IMG/VR virus record: IMGVR_UViG_3300031669_000179
Coordinates: 1-29,015 of that record
Source of the DNA: a virus
Direction: 5' to 3' (one strand)
Length of the DNA: 29,015 nt
Below, one piece after another: positions 23,562-29,015 of the stretch (positions within the stretch are counted from its first letter, which is position 1; each line of letters starts with the position of its first letter). Below the pieces are notes generated by a model. The model searched no databases and had not been told where the DNA came from. It saw only the letters and a list, made by a program, of their open reading frames with translations. The position numbers and the translations under genes were made by a program.

Positions 23562-23633
23562 GCTGGTGTGCCGTTGGACGGATAAGGGTCTCTAAAGCCT
23601 GGACTTGAGGGTTCGAATCCCTCCACTAGCGCA
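23562..23633 (+). tRNA. Second tRNA-like gene with CUA anticodon and reduced D-arm
   Basis: Acceptor GCTGGTG/CACTAGC pairs 7 of 7 with one wobble. T-arm GAGGG/CCCTC is perfect with loop TTCGAAT, and the variable loop is 5 nt. The anticodon loop reads CTCTAAA (23590-23596), the same as in the tRNA at 22956, so the anticodon is CTA. The D-arm is short (CCG/CGG or CCGT/ACGG around a 3-5 nt loop). The end is G-CA, not CCA, so CCA would be added by the host. Its 5' half is duplicated at 23343. Confidence 0.65.
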
Positions 23634-23637
23634 GCAT

Positions 23638-23645
23638 GATAAATA
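23638..23645 (+). promoter_or_regulatory. Late promoter box directly after the tRNA
   Basis: GATAAATA, 7 nt before the ATG at 23653, with no ribosome site. A near-leaderless message is predicted. Confidence 0.6.
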
Positions 23646-23652
23646 AAAGTAT

Positions 23653-23811
23653 ATGAATAAATGGTTGACAAAATTATACGTTGGAGTTACAATAGGAACA
23701 TGGATTAAAAGAATATTGATCATTCTTTTATGTCTAGCACTATATCAGTGCGGTGACTATTACTTTAACGTTCACTTACCAATGATGGAAAACGGAGGGC
23801 ATGTACAATGA
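23653..23811 (+). CDS. 52-residue single-span membrane protein
   Basis: The frame has a basic N-terminus (MNKWLTKLY), one hydrophobic helix ('ILIILLCLALYQCG', residues 21-34) and a short aromatic outer tail. The cysteine after the helix does not fit a strict lipobox. It has its own late box at near-leaderless spacing. A lysis accessory (holin or spanin type) is conceivable from size and timing but unsupported by motif. Confidence 0.55.
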   Translation: MNKWLTKLYVGVTIGTWIKRILIILLCLALYQCGDYYFNVHLPMMENGGHVQ

Positions 23812-23845
23812 CATAGACTAATTTAATACGCGGTCCCTAATACGG

Positions 23846-23884
23846 GTTGTTTGACCTATCCCCGAGCATTCGCTCACAAACAAC
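23846..23884 (+). ncRNA. Structured leader before the gene at 23909
   Basis: An outer 8-bp stem GTTGTTTG/CAAACAAC (23846-23853, 23877-23884) encloses a 4-bp stem GAGC/GCTC with loop ATTC (23864-23875) and a 10-nt bulge on one side. The ribosome site TAGGAGA follows at 23895-23901. It lacks a T run, so it is more likely a leader element than a terminator. Confidence 0.5.
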
Positions 23885-23908
23885 ATTTAACTTATTAGGA
23901 GAACTAAA

Positions 23909-24478
23909 ATGAAACACTTTACAATCGAAAACGCAAAGACTCGACTCTTTGAATCAAAAGAACATTACCTAAATTTCAAACAAGCATGGAAGTCATTCCA
24001 TAATAGCGACAAACTCGTATGGCGCGAGGACGTTGAGGTCTACGTGTATAACCAAAACAAGTATGCTACTATGCGCAATGTCAAGCATACTGCTCTTTCT
24101 GCAGAACACTACATGCTTTATAACTTGCTTCGCGGCTATAGCTCGGAGCGCGGCTTCCGTGAGGACGGCGATCATGGCTGGACAGCATGTGAGTATGCGC
24201 TATGGCAAATCAACCGTACAGCTAAGAACCTGAAAGACGTTAACAGCGAATACGCAATAAATCGCAAGAGTACTCGTGCAGCAATCGACAAATTATTGTT
24301 GCCGTTTAACGATACTGTCTCACACCAAATGTTATACGAAGTTGGCAAAGCTATATCAGAGCAGTTCTACGGACACGATAGCAGCACACACTTCAACTTT
24401 GAGGTTGAAGAATGGAAAGAGATAGAGGAAGAAAAGCCAATGTCTCTCAAAGAGAAGCTAATGACGAGGTTTGCATAA
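23909..24478 (+). CDS. Unknown protein, helical
   Basis: The 189-residue protein has a strong ribosome site (TAGGAGA). It begins with 'TIENAKTRLFESKEHYLNFKQAWKSFHNS' and has a middle rich in Tyr/His/Arg ('SAEHYMLYNLLRGYSSERGF') and an acidic C-terminal helix. No family is recognised. The stop overlaps the next ATG (TAATG), so the two proteins are likely made together. A structured leader precedes it. Confidence 0.7.
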   Translation: MKHFTIENAKTRLFESKEHYLNFKQAWKSFHNSDKLVWREDVEVYVYNQNKYATMRNVKHTALSAEHYMLYNLLRGYSSERGFREDGDHGWTACEYALWQINRTAKNLKDVNSEYAINRKSTRAAIDKLLLPFNDTVSHQMLYEVGKAISEQFYGHDSSTHFNFEVEEWKEIEEEKPMSLKEKLMTRFA

Positions 24479-24876
24479 TGGCACAGTTAAAACAGCACGA
24501 GTTCGAAGATCATATTGATAGCTATGCAAAGATTGACTTAGCAATACGCTGCCTTGCAGACGAGTATGCTAACAAGTTTGATAGTGGATCGCATGTTACG
24601 GATATTGAAGTGGAGTATGATGGTGTCTTTGGCACCATCGCCATTTCAACTGAAACATATTCGCCTTGTAGTTGCTGCGGTTCTGATTACGGTGAGTTCA
24701 CTATTCCGCTTCGCTATCTTTACGAAGATGATTGGGCAGAACAGGTACAAGCCGAACTTGATAAAAAGCAGCGCATACGTGAAGAGGTCAAGCGTGAGAA
24801 AGCAGCCGAACAAAAGAAAAGGGAAGCTGAGGGCGAACGTAAACTTTACGAGAAGCTAAAAGAGAAGTACAAATAA
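24478..24876 (+). CDS. Unknown protein with CSCC cluster and C-terminal coiled coil
   Basis: The ATG at 24478 overlaps the previous stop. The 132-residue protein has an N-terminal alpha/beta domain with 'YSPCSCCGSDYGEFTIPLRYL' near residues 60-80, and a 45-residue Lys/Glu-rich coiled coil at the end. Metal binding is possible but not established. It ends 8 nt before the tRNA-like RNA at 24885. Confidence 0.7.
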   Translation: MAQLKQHEFEDHIDSYAKIDLAIRCLADEYANKFDSGSHVTDIEVEYDGVFGTIAISTETYSPCSCCGSDYGEFTIPLRYLYEDDWAEQVQAELDKKQRIREEVKREKAAEQKKREAEGERKLYEKLKEKYK

Positions 24877-24884
24877 CAAACAAC

Positions 24885-25068
24885 GGGGGCGTAGCTCAGT
24901 GGTAGAGCATTCACAGCTATAATTGTCCGGCGCGGCCAGTCGGAGATGAGCATCTACAGGTGGTCCTGTGGGTTGGTGAAAAGTCGGTAAAGCGTATGTG
25001 AGGATGGGGATTACGGCCAACAATCCCTAGTCAAACCAGGCGTGGTTCAATTCCACCCGCCCCCACCA
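24885..25068 (+). ncRNA. Interrupted tRNA-like RNA (about 110-nt insertion), ends in CCA
   Basis: The 5' end has acceptor GGGGGCG and D-arm GCTC-loop-GAGC. The 3' end has T-loop TTCAATT with stem GTGG/CCAC, acceptor CGCCCCC (7 of 7 pairs), A73 and CCA. Between them lie about 130 nt in place of the usual anticodon arm and variable loop. Inside are hairpins ACAGG-TGGT-CCTGT and GGGATT...AATCCC, and TTCAC (24910-24914) can pair with GTGAA (24976-24980). No group I or II intron core is visible by eye. It could be an intron-containing tRNA, a tmRNA-like chimera or a new tRNA-mimic. The 3' end abuts the convergent FeoA-like gene by 1 nt. Confidence 0.7.
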
Positions 25069-25069
25069 A

Positions 25070-25288
25070 TTAAACGGGCTCGACAGTAAAATGTCGGGCC
25101 TGTTCTGCTGAAAATGCGAAACGGCTGTCGTGTAGTTTAAATTCGAGGGCGCTGCCTGTGCGGCTAACGTGTTCGATAACTGCACCTTCAACAAAGCCTA
25201 ATACCATTAAGCGTTGAACGTGCGGATCGGTTGCGTCAATAGCAGTTATGATTGCTTTTTTGCCTAGCCCTAGATCAGTTATGCACAT
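25070..25288 (-). CDS. FeoA-domain protein
   Basis: The 72-residue protein fits the FeoA (SH3-like) pattern: 'DLGLGKKAIITAIDA' (L-x-x-G-x-x-A-x-I), 'VQRLMVLGFVEGAVIEHV' (R-L-x-x-L-G-x-x-x-G) and a C-terminal 'FAFSAEQARHFTVEPV' (A-x-x-I/F-x-V). FeoA is a small cytoplasmic partner of the ferrous iron transporter FeoB, and related domains sit on DtxR regulators. The start overlaps the upstream stop (TAATG), so it is translated with a candidate packaged protein. A phage copy could modulate host iron uptake or be an unrelated use of the fold. Confidence 0.75.
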   Translation of the reverse strand: MCITDLGLGKKAIITAIDATDPHVQRLMVLGFVEGAVIEHVSRTGSALEFKLHDSRFAFSAEQARHFTVEPV

Positions 25289-25776
25289 TAGTTTGATTGA
25301 ATTAGTTTGTCTTGTTGCTTAGGTTGTAGACGATAAAAGTCAGTAAGCTTCATTGCCTTGCCACCGACATATACAGTATTGCGTCCGCCACCTGCCGAAA
25401 TGCCTTCGTATTTCTCCCATACAAGTCCGGGTGCAGTCATAACAAAACGGAATAGGGTTGGCATGTTCTTTTTGTTAGGTGCATTATACGCCGCCTGTCC
25501 TTCATACTCAGCCAAACCCAAATAGTCAAATTCTTGACCGCTACGTGCAAGCACATTGCTAAGATATTCAAAATGGCCTTCCTGAATAGAGCTGAGCGTA
25601 TAGCCCATCGGATCGCCCGAATAATGGCGAATTTTAATACGATTCTTTTGAAAGAAACTTTTGCCATACCAACCGCCATCATAGGTAGACGGGTCAAGAA
25701 CTGTTGTATTTCTTACGCCAGTAGGAATACGTTTTTCTTTTGTTGCTGCTTCATTTAAAATTTCAGTTATTTTCAT
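25288..25776 (-). CDS. Candidate packaged protein with MKITEILNEAA targeting peptide
   Basis: The 162-residue protein starts MKITEILNEAATKE, where LNE|A is an ideal gp21 cleavage pattern, and it shares this start with the protein at 21412. The body is alpha/beta with 'RIKIRHYSGDPMGYTLSSI' and 'GRNTVYVGGKAMKLTDFY'. No enzyme family is recognised, although the size would suit a small effector such as an ADP-ribosyltransferase-like fold; this is not supported by catalytic residues. Ribosome site AAGGTG overlaps the preceding stop. Middle gene of a three-gene minus-strand late operon. Confidence 0.72.
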   Translation of the reverse strand: MKITEILNEAATKEKRIPTGVRNTTVLDPSTYDGGWYGKSFFQKNRIKIRHYSGDPMGYTLSSIQEGHFEYLSNVLARSGQEFDYLGLAEYEGQAAYNAPNKKNMPTLFRFVMTAPGLVWEKYEGISAGGGRNTVYVGGKAMKLTDFYRLQPKQQDKLIQSN

Positions 25777-25784
25777 TTTACACC

Positions 25785-27821
25785 TTACATGAATGACGGT
25801 ACGAAACGTGCTACTGTACCTTTGTTAGAAGTGCCAGCGTAAGAGATACCGAAGTTACCCATTGTAGATGCTTTCTTAACAGCACTAACAATCTCACGGA
25901 AGTTATCGTGATCGTCTTCGGTGAAACGCTTGCCGTCCTTACGCTTAATAGCAACAGGAACTTCCACATCAACGTCATAGTTTAGATCGCCAAAGTCATC
26001 GCCCTCAGCACCTAAGTCTGCAGGGTCACCAACTAGTTCAGCAGCGTTCTTCCAAACAACATTGTAAAAATCGCTGTCGCGCAGTTCTTGTAATAATTCC
26101 CACGCGCTATCCTGTTTCTTTTCGAAATTCTTTTCCCAGTCCCAGCCACTGTGCATAGCGGGCTGCGTTGGTTCGCGCAGTTTTGCACCAGCAGTAAAAT
26201 CTTTGTGATTAAGCTTCTGGTAGTTGCCTTTCTTTGTTTCTTTGCGCTTTGTTGTTCCTGTTTGGAATAGTAATTCGCCTGTCTCAGGATCTACAACATC
26301 GTGACTAACTTGGTCATCAATGCCTATCTCCCTAACAAAGTTTTCTGCGTCTTTGCTTGTAAGCCCGAGCCTATTAGATGAATCTTCGCCGCGTAAACCT
26401 GCAGGGACTTGCACCACCTTGCCCTTAGCTTCTTGGACTGGCGCTCGGCGCTCTAAACGTTCCATCCAACTAGCAATGTCTTCGTCAATATCTTTGTTTG
26501 AGTGAGGTACTAGTCCGAAGTGATCGATTTGCCCCACAAGCTCAAGATTAAGATCCTCTCTTCCGTCAATTTTAAAGGTAACGTTTTCGCCGAAGTTTTG
26601 ATCTTTGTATGTAATGGTGCCGTCTTCAACATTTGCGTCAGACACAACACCGCCCGCGCCAGGTATTCTAGAAATAACAGACTTTCTTTGTGCTAATAGG
26701 CTCTTTACTTGGGCTACGATAGAATCTTCTTTGTTGTAGAAATCTTCTTCGATATCGTCGTATGTTCCACGGAAACCACCAAAATCGTCTAAATCGTCGT
26801 AATCTGGATCACACCACTCACAACCTTCGCCTTCACAATCTTTACATACGCCGTCGCCATCCTCATCCATTACTTTATCAGCAACAGCCTTTACCGCCAT
26901 ACCAATTAGCGGATTTTCTTCTAGCTCTTTTTCTTCGATGCCTTCGTATTCGCCTTTGAAGCGAATGTATGCTGCACCCGGCTCTTGGTCGAAGTCGACA
27001 TCGTGCGGCGGAAAGTTATCACGCATCTGATAGTATTCATCAACTGTCGTAATTCTAGTCGCATCTTCGTATGGAACAGTGGTTGGGAACGGTATAACGT
27101 CACCCTCTTCGAGACTCTCGCCTGGCCATTTCTCTAACCAATCATTAAACCCATCATTATCTATGAAGTCACCATAAGCTGGATCAAAAATTAAATGCTG
27201 ATCAGCACCGTCCGGACCACCGTATGCCAATACATTTATTGTGCCTTCTGCATCACCCGGACCGTACCCGCCAATTTCTAGTTCTGGACTACGCTTTGCT
27301 AGTGCCGCCGCAATTTGTGCATGTAGATCATCGTCTACAAACAGATCGCCGCTATCTTCACGCATATGCGGCTGCGGATCGCTGTTTTCCCAGTCTGACA
27401 AATCAGCTTCTGATTCAAACTTGTCACTCAAATATGTTGCCGCTTCTTGCCCGTACTTTGAGCGGACAATTGCTACTAGCTTATCTTGTGATAGATTTGG
27501 GTTGTTTACTATTAGCTCGTCGATTGCTGCCGCCATACGTGAAAAATAGCCTTCGTCAATTTTTCCGACAGATTCCCCCTTAACGACAGGCTCGTATGCA
27601 TCAGAGAATAGTCCGTCATACTGATCAACAAATGATTCTTCTACTTCTTGCCCGTCTTCTTCATCGCGCAATATAACGTAGGTTCCACCGACCTTAATAA
27701 CTGTCTGTAAATTTCCGCTATCATAATGAATGAACTGATCACCAACACTTGGTGGCTCAACCCATCGACCATGTTCGCTGATTTCTTTAACTGCTTCCAT
27801 TAGTTTGCGCATTTCGTTCAT
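25785..27821 (-). CDS. Large acidic accessory protein with zinc knuckle
   Basis: The 678-residue protein starts MNEMRKLMEAVKE, with LME|A as a possible gp21 site. Near residues 20-60 lies an SH3/Tudor-like beta segment ('VGDQFIHYDSGNLQTVIKVGGTYVILRDE'). A helical segment around 90-140 and acidic linkers follow. 'CKDCEGEGCEWC' near residues 324-336 is DnaJ-like, and an alpha/beta domain occupies the C-terminus. It parallels the 579- and 719-residue accessory proteins on the plus strand. It is driven by its own leftward late box and heads an operon with the next two genes. Function is unknown; packaged protein by inference. Confidence 0.7.
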   Translation of the reverse strand: MNEMRKLMEAVKEISEHGRWVEPPSVGDQFIHYDSGNLQTVIKVGGTYVILRDEEDGQEVEESFVDQYDGLFSDAYEPVVKGESVGKIDEGYFSRMAAAIDELIVNNPNLSQDKLVAIVRSKYGQEAATYLSDKFESEADLSDWENSDPQPHMREDSGDLFVDDDLHAQIAAALAKRSPELEIGGYGPGDAEGTINVLAYGGPDGADQHLIFDPAYGDFIDNDGFNDWLEKWPGESLEEGDVIPFPTTVPYEDATRITTVDEYYQMRDNFPPHDVDFDQEPGAAYIRFKGEYEGIEEKELEENPLIGMAVKAVADKVMDEDGDGVCKDCEGEGCEWCDPDYDDLDDFGGFRGTYDDIEEDFYNKEDSIVAQVKSLLAQRKSVISRIPGAGGVVSDANVEDGTITYKDQNFGENVTFKIDGREDLNLELVGQIDHFGLVPHSNKDIDEDIASWMERLERRAPVQEAKGKVVQVPAGLRGEDSSNRLGLTSKDAENFVREIGIDDQVSHDVVDPETGELLFQTGTTKRKETKKGNYQKLNHKDFTAGAKLREPTQPAMHSGWDWEKNFEKKQDSAWELLQELRDSDFYNVVWKNAAELVGDPADLGAEGDDFGDLNYDVDVEVPVAIKRKDGKRFTEDDHDNFREIVSAVKKASTMGNFGISYAGTSNKGTVARFVPSFM

Positions 27822-27833
27822 ATTAAAATCCCG

Positions 27834-27841
27834 TATAAATA
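27834..27841 (+). promoter_or_regulatory. Exact T4-type late box TATAAATA upstream of uvsW
   Basis: TATAAATA on the plus strand, 47 nt before the UvsW ATG. T4 uvsW is a late gene, so a late promoter here is expected. Confidence 0.5.
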
Positions 27842-27855
27842 TAGTAGTGCTCTTG

Positions 27856-27863
27856 TATTTATC
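27856..27863 (-). promoter_or_regulatory. Leftward late box for the minus-strand operon
   Basis: GATAAATA on the minus strand, 34 nt before the ATG at 27821. It interleaves with the rightward uvsW promoters, so the two directions may interfere. Confidence 0.65.
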
Positions 27864-27873
27864 AAAGACTTAT
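27862..27873 (+). repeat. TCAAWGACTTAY motif, copy 6
   Basis: TCAAAGACTTAT, overlapping the leftward late box by 2 nt and ending 2 nt before the TATACT box of uvsW. Confidence 0.55.
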
Positions 27874-27888
27874 GCTATACTATAGGTT

Positions 27889-29015
27889 ATGAAAAAGACT
27901 ATCTTAGAAATAGTCGATGAAGTGAATTGTAGATTCCACAACCTCGACATTGTTACACGAAGAAAACTAACAAATGAACTGAGCTATATGCTCCCTTACG
28001 CCTATCATACTCCAGCATATAAGCTTGGTCGTTGGGACGGCAAGGTCAAGTTTTGCGATGTTGGTGCTCGTACCTATATAAACCTGCTTGACAGGTTGCT
28101 TCCTATTGTGCAGGATTCCGGCTATGATGTGGAACTTGTCGACAACCGCGTAGATCAGTCCTTCCGATTTGAGAAGGTTGACGCCAATACATTTGCTGAC
28201 AAAACGTGGCCCGCCGGACATAAGCACGAAGGTGAGCCGATTATACTGCGAGACTATCAGGTCGAAATTGTCAACATGTTTTTAGAGAACACGCAGGGCA
28301 TACAAGAGATCAGCACAGGCGCGGGCAAGACACTTGTCACCGCCGTATTGTCGAAACTGATCGAACCGTACGGACGCAGCATTGTCGTCGTACCGAGCAA
28401 ACAGCTTGTAGAGCAGACGGAAGATGATTACAAGAACCTCGGACTTGACGTAGGTGTGCTTTATGGTGATCGAAAAGAATATACAAAGACGCATACCATT
28501 TGCACGTGGCAAAGTTTAGAAGCACTCAACAAGAAATCGAAAATATATGATCCAGATATTTCGTTGATGGATTTTATTGAGGGTGTTTCGTGTATTATCG
28601 TAGACGAAGTGCATGGTGCAAAGGCAGACGTGCTGAAGAAACTAATGACACGCGAGTTTGCAAACATTCCATTACGTTGGGGATTGACAGGCACAATACC
28701 GTTGGACGAGGCTGAGAAGATAGCACTTATTTTATCCATCGGTGATATCATACACGAAGTAACAGCAAAGGAATTGCAAGACCAGGGTGTGCTGTCTAAT
28801 CTGCATGTTGAAGTCATGCAGCTAAAAGACCCTGTCATGAAGTTTCAAAATTACCAAGCAGAGTTAAAGTGGCTTGTGTCAGACAAGAAGCGTATGACAT
28901 ATGTTGCTAATCACATAATAGAACAAGCAAAGACAGGCAATACATTGGTGCTTGTGCAGCACATTAAAGCAGGCGAATTATTGCAGAGCATGATTCCCGA
29001 CTCTGTGTTTATACA
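27889..29015 (+). CDS. uvsW: UvsW-like superfamily 2 helicase (3' truncated by the window)
   Basis: About 375 residues are present (T4 UvsW has 503), running off the right edge. The N-terminal about 110 residues contain 'LPYAYHTPAYKLGRWDGKVKFCD', typical of the UvsW substrate-binding domain. The helicase core has Q-like 'ILRDYQ', motif I STGAGKT (about 142-148), Ia 'VVVPSKQLVEQ', II DEVH (about 239-242) and III LTGT (about 266). UvsW unwinds R-loops and branched DNA and shifts replication from origin- to recombination-driven mode. No ribosome site is evident before the ATG at 27889. Confidence 0.92.
   Translation, partial: MKKTILEIVDEVNCRFHNLDIVTRRKLTNELSYMLPYAYHTPAYKLGRWDGKVKFCDVGARTYINLLDRLLPIVQDSGYDVELVDNRVDQSFRFEKVDANTFADKTWPAGHKHEGEPIILRDYQVEIVNMFLENTQGIQEISTGAGKTLVTAVLSKLIEPYGRSIVVVPSKQLVEQTEDDYKNLGLDVGVLYGDRKEYTKTHTICTWQSLEALNKKSKIYDPDISLMDFIEGVSCIIVDEVHGAKADVLKKLMTREFANIPLRWGLTGTIPLDEAEKIALILSIGDIIHEVTAKELQDQGVLSNLHVEVMQLKDPVMKFQNYQAELKWLVSDKKRMTYVANHIIEQAKTGNTLVLVQHIKAGELLQSMIPDSVFI

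Larger units (their letters stand above)
27853..27881 (+). promoter_or_regulatory. Possible sigma70-like promoter at uvsW
   Basis: TATACT (27876-27881) with a weak -35 TTGTAT 17 bp upstream. The predicted start falls at the ATG, giving a leaderless message. Confidence 0.4.

Noticed and set aside
24950-25000. Hammerhead ribozyme core in the tRNA insert
   Set aside because: GATGAG and GAAA are present, but the invariant CUGAUGA is not and the stems do not fit.
24915-25040. Group I intron or permuted tmRNA inside the interrupted tRNA
   Set aside because: No P3-P7 core or tmRNA tag frame is visible, the length is short for group I, and a permuted tmRNA would not have GGGGGCG at the 5' end and CCA at the 3' end of the gene.
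27224-27583. 119-codon plus-strand frame
   Set aside because: Shadow of the 678-residue minus-strand gene, with no promoter or ribosome site.

Overview
The window is a stretch of a T4-superfamily, contractile-tailed (myovirus) phage genome. The recognisable genes are the T4 set: deoxynucleotide kinase (gp1-like), tail sheath (gp18), tail tube (gp19), head-completion nuclease (gp4), terminase small and large subunits (gp16-like, gp17), ssDNA-binding protein (gp32), UvsX, a probable UvsY and UvsW. No host gene, insertion sequence or CRISPR array was seen. Protein style (many virion genes opening with a short 'MKxTEILNE'-like peptide, very large acidic accessory proteins) is closer to marine/alphaproteobacterial T4-like phages than to coliphage T4, but the host cannot be fixed from the sequence.

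Layout. 1-2.2 kb: the end of an unknown protein, a dNMP kinase behind a perfect sigma70-type promoter, and a candidate packaged protein. 2.2-2.6 kb: a minus-strand helix-turn-helix protein that may be a homing-endonuclease remnant. 2.6-16 kb: the late morphogenesis block (sheath, tube, a second tube-like protein, gp4, gp16-like, several accessory proteins with candidate capsid-targeting N-termini, gp17, and a 719-residue zinc-knuckle protein). 16-19.7 kb: the replication/recombination block (gp32 with a structured leader, UvsX, three small proteins, UvsY-like, and a stand-alone EF-Ts N-terminal-domain protein). 19.7-25 kb: an accessory early region with an AAA+ ATPase, a winged-helix protein, a DUF4326 protein, membrane microproteins, two tRNA-like genes whose anticodon loops read CUA, a duplicated tRNA 5' half, and a tRNA-like gene interrupted by about 110 nt. 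25.07-27.8 kb: a minus-strand operon (678-residue acidic protein, a targeting-peptide protein, and a FeoA-domain protein). 27.9 kb to the end: the start of UvsW.

Regulation visible in the sequence. A GATAAATA box (the local version of the T4 late promoter TATAAATA) precedes late genes on both strands. In four cases it lies exactly 5 nt before the ATG with no Shine-Dalgarno sequence, predicting leaderless late mRNAs, including the terminase mRNA. Early or middle genes use TTGACA/T-17 bp-TATAAT/TACAAT promoters. Three intrinsic terminators carry UUCG tetraloops. A 12-nt motif, TCAAWGACTTAY, recurs six times, each time in or at the edge of a noncoding interval around early genes.

The most interesting parts are the CUA tRNA-like genes and the interrupted tRNA-like RNA, the leaderless late promoters, the proposed family of packaged proteins sharing a T4-like capsid-targeting peptide, the EF-Ts-domain and FeoA-domain proteins, and the nested-stem leader of gp32. 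No gene-free stretch exceeds 300 bases. The longest are 19695-19925, 16011-16224 and 22226-22377, each described below.
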